This document shows positions 44,529 through 53,400 of a stretch of 64,000 bases of DNA, piece after piece. Numbering within the stretch: position 1 is the first letter of the stretch; every line of letters starts with the position of its first letter. The position numbers and the translations under genes were made by a program. Origin of the DNA: a bacterium (GTDB lineage: Bacteria; Bacteroidota; Ignavibacteria; Kapaibacteriales; UBA7675); contig JAUIKM010000019.1 of NCBI GenBank assembly GCA_030430495.1, positions 1 to 64,000 on the forward strand, read 5' to 3'. The notes under the pieces were generated by a model, which saw only the letters and a program-made list of their open reading frames with translations, was not told the DNA's origin and ran no database searches.

Positions 44529-46088
44529 ATGGCACGCCCCAACGATTACATACATCGCCTTGTAAAATCGCTGAACGAGCGGGAGCATTCCCTTTATCGC
44601 GAATTTGCCGCAACGTCCCAATTCGGCCGGTCCTGTCTGGACTTTCTGGATTTCATCGATTCAATGCAGGAGTACGATGAACAACGCGCAAAATCTTTTT
44701 GCCGCGACACTCTTAAAGTCTCGAACTATTCACAATTCAAACGGCGATTCTTTGAAACTCTGTTGGCCAACCTGGAACTTAATCGCCACAGTAAAAACGA
44801 GCACGAAGAAATCGACCGGCAGATCCGCGAAGTGGATGTGTTAATCAACAAAGGACTGCTGGACGTTGCCGGCAAACACATCGTCACGATCAAGAATCGC
44901 GCGGCAAAAATCGGCTACCACCACGGCAAGATCGAAATTCTTAATCGCGAGGTTCGCATTCTGCAAGCCAGGCCCGGCAGCAAAGGGGATCAGAAAGTGG
45001 TGGTCCTCAACGAAGAGTTGGACCTGTATTTGAAGGACTACCAGACAAGCAACCGCTACCGCACTTTGTATCACCTCATGTTTATGCTGTCCCGCACAAC
45101 CTACAACGGTGAGATCACAGCGGCAAACATGGCGGAAATTAACAAGATCATGCAACACCCACTTCTGCGGTCGGGGGCCGAGTGGCCGGACGTTCGCAGT
45201 CATCGACTGTATCACAGCATTCACGCCAAACACGCCCGCATTACCGGCCGCACCGACATGGAACTGCAACATCAACACAAAATAGTTGAACTCTGGGAGC
45301 GGGACCGCGATCAGATCGAAGCCAATCCCTCGGGGTATATCAAATCGCTCAGCATCCTCGCCGGTCTGTTTCGCGTTCACAGAAGTTATACCAGGAAAAC
45401 ATTTCAGGCTATGCTGTTCGATCTGGAGTCCACTGTCGTCCACACGTATCGCGATGAAACGGAGCAGTTTGCCGCCGTTGCACTTTTGCGCCTGTTCGAT
45501 GGGCTGAACGGCACACCCGCTGATTTTGAACATCTGATTGCCGAATACATACCCGGTCTGTTAACAGATATGACTTCGCGCAAAGCGCCTCTCCCCCAGG
45601 CCCGCGAACTGGCGCTGTACTTTAACATTGCTGTAGCCTACTTTGTGCACGGCGACTTCAGCAAAGCCGTTGAGATCACCAGTTTAATCGGCAACTTTGA
45701 AAAAACCGTCAGTCGCCAGGACCTTCAAATATTCGCTTCTATCCTGACAAATATTCTGATGTTCGAGTTGTACGGCGATACCACAGCCGAGACGTTTACC
45801 CACAGCAACGAACGCAAACTCAAAAAATCTTCGCTTTCTTTGGTACTTGAATCCATCTGCATTCAACATCTCAAGAAACTTAAAACAACACTCCCGGGGG
45901 AGGAAACTCAAAAGGTTTTCATACCCTGGCGGGATGAACTTCTCAGCCTTCTGGAAAACCACAGTCATAGCCAGAAACTCGGCATCGAAGAGATCATCTG
46001 CTGGCTCAACGCCAGAATCTCCGGCAACAAGATCTATGCGGAATACCGCAAATACATTGATAACTCTTCTGTTTCCGCAGCGCAGTGA
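44529..46088 (+). CDS. Helical-repeat (TPR-like) protein, paralogue 2 of 3
   Basis: 519 residues, all helical, no signal peptide. The N-terminus (LVKSLNEREHSLYREF) matches the paralogues at 19393 and 62837. A conserved INKGLLDVAGKHI helix at about residue 103 corresponds to YRKGLYDSCWKLL and YNKGLYEHCRKVV in the others. Later helices (ELALYFNIAVAYFVHGDFSKAVE) are TPR-like. No enzyme motif. It is divergent from two small beta-rich genes (43169-44188). Its role could be a scaffold or chaperone for the small proteins, which is a guess from the recurring arrangement. Confidence 0.72.
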   Translation: MARPNDYIHRLVKSLNEREHSLYREFAATSQFGRSCLDFLDFIDSMQEYDEQRAKSFCRDTLKVSNYSQFKRRFFETLLANLELNRHSKNEHEEIDRQIREVDVLINKGLLDVAGKHIVTIKNRAAKIGYHHGKIEILNREVRILQARPGSKGDQKVVVLNEELDLYLKDYQTSNRYRTLYHLMFMLSRTTYNGEITAANMAEINKIMQHPLLRSGAEWPDVRSHRLYHSIHAKHARITGRTDMELQHQHKIVELWERDRDQIEANPSGYIKSLSILAGLFRVHRSYTRKTFQAMLFDLESTVVHTYRDETEQFAAVALLRLFDGLNGTPADFEHLIAEYIPGLLTDMTSRKAPLPQARELALYFNIAVAYFVHGDFSKAVEITSLIGNFEKTVSRQDLQIFASILTNILMFELYGDTTAETFTHSNERKLKKSSLSLVLESICIQHLKKLKTTLPGEETQKVFIPWRDELLSLLENHSHSQKLGIEEIICWLNARISGNKIYAEYRKYIDNSSVSAAQ

Positions 46089-46392
46089 GAGAGTCGCATA
46101 CGCCGCGACAACTCACCATACGCGCTGTGACTGTCCATAGCCGGCCGACGCACAATTTTAAACGCGCTGACAAACAAAAGGGAAAAACAAGCCCCAAATG
46201 CAATGCGGGGGCGAAGTGCTCTTCCCCGCCCGGTGAGGTATTCACCAGTGATGTTTCCGCCAAAGAATGCGCGCAGATGCGGCGCTCTACAATAGGAATC
46301 AGCCTGAAACGAGTTATTACCCTTGTGGTCGACCGGCCGCAGGGCTTGTACTTGTTATAACTCCTCTGTTCAACATTAACACGCACTCCCAC
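46089..46392. other. Intergenic region holding repeat copy F
   Basis: About 300 bases between same-strand genes. It contains the repeat arm 46166-46221. No gene recognised on either strand. Confidence 0.5.
46166..46221. repeat. Dispersed intergenic repeat, copy F (right arm)
   Basis: GCTGACAAACAAAAGGG, then AAACAAGCCCCAAATGC and GGGGGCGAAGTGCTC, matching the right arm of copy E (30803-30862). Together with copy G it brackets the protease gene. Confidence 0.55.
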
Positions 46393-47256
46393 ATGGACCC
46401 GATAGTCAAGATTGACATACCGCAGCGCATTGAATGCGAATTCGAACCCAACAACGGCATCGTCCTGATACAGGTTTTGTTAAACGGACGCAAGCGCGTA
46501 TTTTTACTCGACAGCGGCGCACCGTTTATGACGCTTAACACGCGGCACGTACATCCCGACCACATCGAAGCCGGCTTGCTGGAATTCAAAGGCATTGGCG
46601 GCAGCGTGCAGTCCGCCCGCACACGGATTAAAACATTCAACTGGCAGGGGCTTAAATTCCGCAACAGCCTGGTGTACGCCATGGACTTGTCCCATCTTGA
46701 GCGGGAGCTCGGCGTTGAATTCCACGGACTCCTCGGCTACCGCGAACTGATGCACTTTACTTTAAACATCGACTACAAAACAAACCGCCTGACGCTGTGG
46801 CGCGAGTTTAACCCGACCGACTTCACAGTGCTTGCGCGCATTCCCTTTGTTTTACACAATCACCTGCCTGTTATTCGTGCGAACATCGGACAGCGCCGCG
46901 TAAAACTCGGCCTGGACAGCGGAGCGGCAATTAACCTGCTGGACATCAATCTGTTAAACTCCGTCGACGGTTTTATTCCCGCCAAACGCGAGGAACAACT
47001 TCACGGCGCGGGCAGTACCAGCGTCAGGGTGCAGCACGGCAAGTTAAGTTCGACGTCTATCCACGGCACGGAATTCAACAACATGCGCGTTGTCTGGTCC
47101 GACGTCAGCGTGATTAAACAGTCGCTGGGGGACATCGACGGGCTGTTGGGCTACGAATTCCTGTCCAGGCGCCGCATGGCGATCAGCTTTACGGACAACT
47201 GCATTTATCTGATCCGCAGGAAGCGCGGCAAAACTTCTGCTCCAACCGCCGCCTGA
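46393..47256 (+). CDS. Two-lobed retropepsin-like aspartic protease
   Basis: 287 residues from the ATG at 46393; the open frame extends upstream to 46267 but through repeat-derived sequence. Two homologous lobes each carry an active-site triad: FLLDSGAPFMTL (Asp40) and LGLDSGAAINLL (Asp175). Each is followed by a hydrophobic-hydrophobic-Gly motif (HGLLGYRELM, DGLLGYEFLS). A single chain with both aspartates would form an active site as in pepsin, while retropepsins dimerise. No signal peptide and no PDZ domain, so it is probably cytosolic. The substrate is unknown. It is flanked by arms of the dispersed repeat. Confidence 0.82.
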   Translation: MDPIVKIDIPQRIECEFEPNNGIVLIQVLLNGRKRVFLLDSGAPFMTLNTRHVHPDHIEAGLLEFKGIGGSVQSARTRIKTFNWQGLKFRNSLVYAMDLSHLERELGVEFHGLLGYRELMHFTLNIDYKTNRLTLWREFNPTDFTVLARIPFVLHNHLPVIRANIGQRRVKLGLDSGAAINLLDINLLNSVDGFIPAKREEQLHGAGSTSVRVQHGKLSSTSIHGTEFNNMRVVWSDVSVIKQSLGDIDGLLGYEFLSRRRMAISFTDNCIYLIRRKRGKTSAPTAA

Positions 47257-47325
47257 CCTGGCAGAGCGCTGCGCCGCCTTCGCCTTGCTTCGGTGGCTGG
47301 CTTTTTTCTTTTGTTTACCACCGGA
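47254..47325. repeat. Dispersed intergenic repeat, copy G (left arm)
   Basis: TGACCTGGCAGAGCGCTGCG ... GGCTTTTTTCTTTTGTTTACC, matching the left arm of copy E. It overlaps the protease stop codon. Faces copy F (46166-46221) across the gene. Confidence 0.6.
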
Positions 47326-47340
47326 TGAGAAATCTCCGAA

Positions 47341-47377
47341 TAAAAAAAGAGCTGTGAACCCTTAAAGCACACAGCTC
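47341..47377 (-). terminator. Terminator of the giant T9SS gene
   Basis: Read on the minus strand, GAGCTGTG (47377-47370) pairs with CACAGCTC (47356-47349), a loop of about 12 bases, followed by TTTTTTTA. It lies about 30 bases after the stop of the minus-strand gene. Confidence 0.8.
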
Positions 47378-47405
47378 AAACGTAGTTCTACGTACTCCAG
47401 CCAAA

Positions 47406-50400
47406 TCACCGAACCACAAGCACCTGAGTCACCGAGTCCTCAGTCCCGCCGTCGGCGCGAATAAACAGCTCAACCACGTACACGCCGGCCTCCAGCTGCA
47501 ATCCCGTCGCCTCGCGCAGCAGAAGCTCAAAACGCTGGTCACCCGCCGCAAGAGTACCCAGGTCCTGCGCTGTGCGCCGCACGCCGCGCATATCCGTGAT
47601 CTCAACGCGCGCCGCCGCGGCGGCCTCAAGTTTAAAGTTTAACTGCACGCGCTCGCGCCCCGGGTTGGGCGTCAGTTGCAGGTCCCAGGCAGAGGCGTGA
47701 GCAGCCGCGGCGCCGGAAGCGCCCGACTTCGTTACCGCAACGTTCACAGTCACCGTCGCCGTCGAACTGCCGCCGTGGCCGTCCTCCACCGTGTAGGTGA
47801 ACTCATCCGTCCCGGTCGCCGCACCGGCCGTGTAGTCGATCGTTGTGCCGCCGCCCGAAATTGCCGTCGTACCCAGCGTTCCGTCCGTGGCCGAGACAAT
47901 CGACAACACGTGGTCGTCGACGTCGTCGTCGTTGTTTAACACCGTGATGGTCGTTACGGCCGAAGCGTCTACATTGCCTTTGACATCCGCTTCGGCCTGC
48001 GGCCGGCGGTTGCGGAACACAACGGCCAATGCGTCTTCGCCTGCGCCCGCCACGTATGCGTGGTCGCCCGCAGGTGAGAGCGCCGTCATCAGCGCGCCGC
48101 GCAGGCCGTCGAAGCCGGCAAGGCCGTCCACCGCGTTCTCGATAAACGTCACGTCTCCGTCTTCCAGCGAACGTTCAAACACCGCCACCGAATTGTCGAC
48201 CGGCGAAGACGTCCAGACGTGACAGGCGTCGTTGCTCGACTGGACGGACCGCACCGCGGCAAGTCCTTCAACACCGCCCACACCGTCTTCCATGACGTCG
48301 TCAAATGTTAAGCTGCCGTCAACCGCGTTGCGGTCGAATGTGGCCAGTTTGTTCTCCCCGCTGCCCGCCACATACACGTTTTTGCCGTCGGAACTGACGG
48401 AAACGTCGGATGCTTTGTCCAGTCCGTCGTTGCCGTCAATGCCGTCGCGGTAGGCCGCCACAAATGTTAACGCGCCGTCGCCGGTGTTGCGGTCGAACTG
48501 CACCAACGCGTCGTCGCGCGTTGAAGTAACGTACACCTGCGCGCCGTCTTTGCTGACGTCCAGACCGATCGGCTGTCGCATGCGCGATACGCCGCCCGAG
48601 CCGTGTTTGTACACGCCCTCATAGGCCACACTGCCCGCCGCCACGCTGAAGTGCGCCAGTGAATGATCGTCGTAGCCGGTCACGTAAATGCTGCGGCCGT
48701 CGGGGCTGACGCTCAAAGCACGCGGCCGTTTAAGTCCGCTGATCTGCAATCCGCCGTCCATAGTGCCGCGCTTTTTACATTCCACATAACTTAACAAACC
48801 GGTTGACGAATCGCGGTCGAAAATGGCAAGTGAATTGTCGCCGTAACCAACGGCATATACCTGAGCGCCGTCGGGGCTGACCGCAATATCGCTGACGTAT
48901 TTAAGTCCTTTAACGCCGCCGCGCTGGTTGCGCACGCGCCCTTCGTAGCTCAATGCGCCGCTGTTTTCATCGCGCGTGAAAATGGCAATCGAATGGTCGG
49001 ACCGTCCGGCGGCGTAGACGTGTTTGCCGTCGGGCGAAACGACGGCCGATTCAACGCCATCCAGACCGCGTACGTCGCCGCTGCGGTTTTTCTGGCGTTC
49101 CACATATTCAAGATTTATCGGCAAACACTCGGAGTTGATCACACTGACGATGATGGCCGCGGTAGCGCGACAGCCGGCGTCATTTTCAATCGTATAGTTA
49201 AACAGGTCCGTGCCCGCATATCCACCGTCGGGCGTGTAGGTCACAACGCCGTTGGCATGTGTGGCCGAGCCGTTTGCGGGCATCTCCAGGTTAACAATGT
49301 TCAAGCCCGTTCCCGAGTCGTTTGTCAGTACGTTTGTGCTGACGCTGCCCTGCGTGCTCGTCATCAGGTCGGCGGCGGCGGCGATGAACGCTACCGTTCC
49401 GGCACTGAAGGAAGCCGAGGTTGTGCAATTAACTTCGTAGCTTCGTTCAACAGTCAGTTCACCGGAGTTGCCGGCTTCCCACAGCACTTCCACTGTGTGG
49501 CTTCCCTGACCACTCTGGATTGTCCCGCCGGTGACGCTCCACACAATTGTTGCGCCGCCAACGACAGGTTCGGCTGAGTACACGACAGGTTCATTGCTGC
49601 ACTCGCCCGCCGCACCGCTGATACTGATGCCCGGATATACCGTCAGATTGGCGCTCGTCGCGCCCGCGGAAGTAAACAGCGTCAGCGTCAGATTGCCGGC
49701 CGTGCTTGTTAAACCGGCGGGGATCGTTGCAAGAATTTTTTGCGGCGTTAACTGCGAGGTTCCGATACTCGCCGTGCCGACGCTCGCGCCCGAACTGTTA
49801 AGCGTCGTAATCGTCGCACCGGTAACGGCCAGATCGATGCCGCAGAGTGTAACCTGCTGTTCTGCAGAGCTCGCCACAATGCAGGTCGGCGTCACGTCCG
49901 TAAGCTGCGGCGCTTGCAGGTTCAGCCAGATATCATCCGCCTGATTCAGTGCATTGGCGATGATCGCGTCAAGATCGCCGTCGTTGTCTACGTCGCCGAT
50001 GGCCACGCCAAAGCTGCTGCCGCTGCCCAGCGAGCTGGACGCAAATGTTCCGTCGCCGTTGTTTAACCAGATGCGTTGCGCGCTGCCGAAAGTATGCCCG
50101 ACAATCGCGTCCAGATCGCCGTCACCGTCGAGGTCGCCGAGATCAACTGCTTCACCCTGGTTGTGGCCGAAGCTGGAACTGTTAAACGTGCCGTCGCCCT
50201 GTCCGATCCAGATACTCTGCGGTCGGCCGTAGTGCGCCGTCACAGCGTCCAGATTGCCGTCGCCGTCAAGATCGCCCAATGCCACGTCCTGGCTGCGATC
50301 CGTACCAAAAGCCGTACTCGTGAACGTGCCGTCCCCGTTGTTTAACCAGATGCTCGCGCCCTGGTCGTAATTTGTGATGATTGCATCCAGATCGCCGTCG

Positions 50401-53400
50401 TTGTCAAGATCGCCAAGATCGGCTTTGCTGCTGTTGCCGGTGCCGAAGGCCGTGCTCGTGAACGTGCCGTCGCCGTTGTTTAACCAGATCTGGTTGGGCG
50501 CGCCGCTGCCGCCGGCCCCGATCGATACAATCACATCCAGATCGCCGTCGCCGTCCAGATCCCCGATGGCCGCGTCCTTGCCGTTGCCCGTGCCGAAAGA
50601 CGAAATGCTGAACGTGCCGTCGCCGTTATTCAACCAAATATCGTGCGAGTTAAATCCGGCCTGTATCACATCCAGATCGCCGTCGCCGTCGAGGTCGCCC
50701 AGGCCGTTGCCGGACTTGACGCCGCCGCCGAAGCTTGTGCTGTTAAACGTGCCATCGCCATTGCCCAGCCAGACCTGGCTGCCGTAACTTTCCGTGAATA
50801 CCGCGTCCAGATTGCCGTCCCCGTCCAGATCGCCGACTTCGACGTCGAAGCTGGTCCGCCCGCCGAAGCTGGACGTGGTAAACACGGCCGAACCGGCATC
50901 CGCCGCGGCGCGGAAGGTCCAGACGGACGCGCTGCTGATCGGCACGCCGGCGCTGCTCTGTGCATTCGTCACGGTCACATGGATGCGTTCGCCGGCCTTG
51001 AAATCGGCGGCCGGATCGACGACAACTTTACTGCCGCCGTTGAGCGTCGAAAACGCCGCGCTGGTTGTCAACCGGCCGGTTTGTGCACCGTTGACAATAA
51101 AGATGGAATTTGTTGCAGAAGTCGGGTCAAGCGCTTCGCTGAAGGTCACTTCAATATTGTCGCTGCGCACGGCCGCCGTCGTAGCGGGTGCGGGCGAACG
51201 ATCGGTGATCTGCGGCACGGAGACGTTCAGCCAGATTTCGTCCGCCTGATTGAGTGCATTTGCGATGATCGCATCCAGGTCGCCGTCGTTGTCAATGTCG
51301 CCCATGGCCACGCCGAAGCTGCTGCCGCCGCCCAGACCAAAACTCGTAAACGTGCCGTCCCCGTTGTTTAACCAGACCTTTTGTGCGCTGCCGAAGGTGT
51401 GCGCCACGATCGCGTCCAGATCGCCGTCGCCGTCAAGATCGCCCAGGTCGACGGCTTCGCCCTGATTGGAACCGAAGGTCGAACTGTTAAACGTGCCGTC
51501 GCCCTGTCCGATCCAGATGCTCTGCGGGCGGCCGTAATGCGCCACCACCGCGTCCAGATTGCCGTCGCCGTCAAGGTCGCCGATGGCGACGTCCTGGCTG
51601 CGATCGGTTCCAAAAGCCGCGCTCGTAAACGTGCCGTCGCCGTTGTTTAACCAGATGCTCGCGCCCTGATCGTAATTTGTGATGATCGCATCCAGGTCGC
51701 CGTCGTTGTCAAGGTCGCCCAGGTCGACCTTGCTGCTGTTGCCCGTGCCGAAGGTCGTGCTTGTGAACGTGGCGTCGCCGTTGTTTAACCAGATCTGGTT
51801 GGGCGCGCCGCTGCCGCCCGCCCCGACCGTCACAATCACGTCCAGGTCGCCGTCGCCGTCGAGATCGCCGATGACCGCGTCCTTGCCGTTGCTGGTGCCA
51901 AAGGACGAAATGCTGAACGTGCCGTCGCCGTTGTTTAACCAGATGTCGTGAGAATTAAATCCCGCCTGTACCACGTCCAGATCGCCGTCGCCGTCGAGGT
52001 CGCCCAGGCCGTTGCCGGACTTGACGCCGCCGCCGAAGCTTGTGCTGTTAAACGTGCCGTCGCCATTGCCCAGCCAGACCTGGCTGCCGTAACTTTCCGT
52101 GAAGACCGCGTCCAGGTTGCCGTCGCCGTCAAGGTCGCCGACCTCTACGTCAAAGCTGGTGCGCCCGCCGAAGGTGGACGTTAAAAAGGTGAAGTTGACA
52201 TCGCCGCCTGCCGCGGCGGTAAAGCTGTAAACCAGCGCGCTCGTAATCGGATCGCCGCCGGCATTACTCGCGCCGGTGACCGTCACGTAAACGCGCTCGC
52301 CGGGTTTGAAGTTGTTCGTCGGATCAAAATTGCGAATCGGGTTGCCGCTGAACGCGCCGCTCTCGGAAATGAATCCGGTCTGCGCGCCGAAAATGCGAAT
52401 GTTCGAGGCCGTCACGGTCGCCACGCTCATCGTCGTGCTGAAGGTGATGTCGATGTCCGCGTCCACCGGCACGGCGATGGCGTTGGTCGCCGGACTGAAA
52501 GAGCTGATCCTCGGCGCTGCCGGCGCGGCGGCGCCGCCGGTGTTTATCCAGATGTTCTGAGCCTGTCCATTGTTGGCGATGATCGCATCCAGATCGCCGT
52601 CCCCGTCCAGATCGCCCAGCGCCACGCCCGTACTGTTGCTCCCGCCCTGGCTGCTGCTCACAAATGTGCCGTCGCCGTTGTTGAACCAGATGTCTTCGGC
52701 AAACGTGAGGCCGTTGGCCACAATGGCGTCCAGATCGCCGTCGCCGTCGATGTCGCCAAGCGCAACGCCCTGGGCCGGCCCGCTGCCGAAGGCGCTCGTG
52801 GCAAAGCTGCCGTCGCCGTTGCCCAGCCAGATCCACGGCCCCCCGTATCTCGCAATAACGACATCGAGGTTGCCGTCGCCGTCGATGTCGCCGATGGCCG
52901 CCCCTCTCATGTTGCCGCTGCTGCCGAAGGTCGCCGCGCTGAACGTGCCGTCGCCGTTATTTAACCAGATGTGGTTGGCAGAGGCCTGGTTGATGATCAC
53001 AATATCCAGGTCGCCGTCGTTGTCCAGATCGCCGATGACGGACTGGCGGCTGTTGCCGGTGCCGAAGGTGCGGCTGCTGAATACAAAGTCGCCGCAATTG
53101 AGCCAGACCTCGTTGGCGCTGCCGGTGTTGCTCATCAGCACGACGTCCAGATCGCCGTCGCCGTCGAGGTCCGCCATATTGACGTCCATCGTTGCGCCGC
53201 TGCCGAAACTCGAGCTGCTGAAGGTCCCGTCGCCGTTGTTGGTCCAGATTTCCTGCGGCTGATTGTAATTTCCGACGATCGCGTCCAGATCGCCGTCGTT
53301 ATCCAGATCGCCCAGCGCCACGTCCTGCGAATTGCCGCTGCCGAAGGTCGATACGCTGAAGGCGCCGTCGCCGTTGTTCAGCCAGATGTCCTGCGGCTGT

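Noticed and set aside
47379-47394. ACGTA-like pair near the end of the giant gene, resembling the TACGTA boxes
   Set aside because: Spacing is 10 bases, one core is imperfect, and it lies downstream of a stop codon beside a terminator rather than in a promoter.
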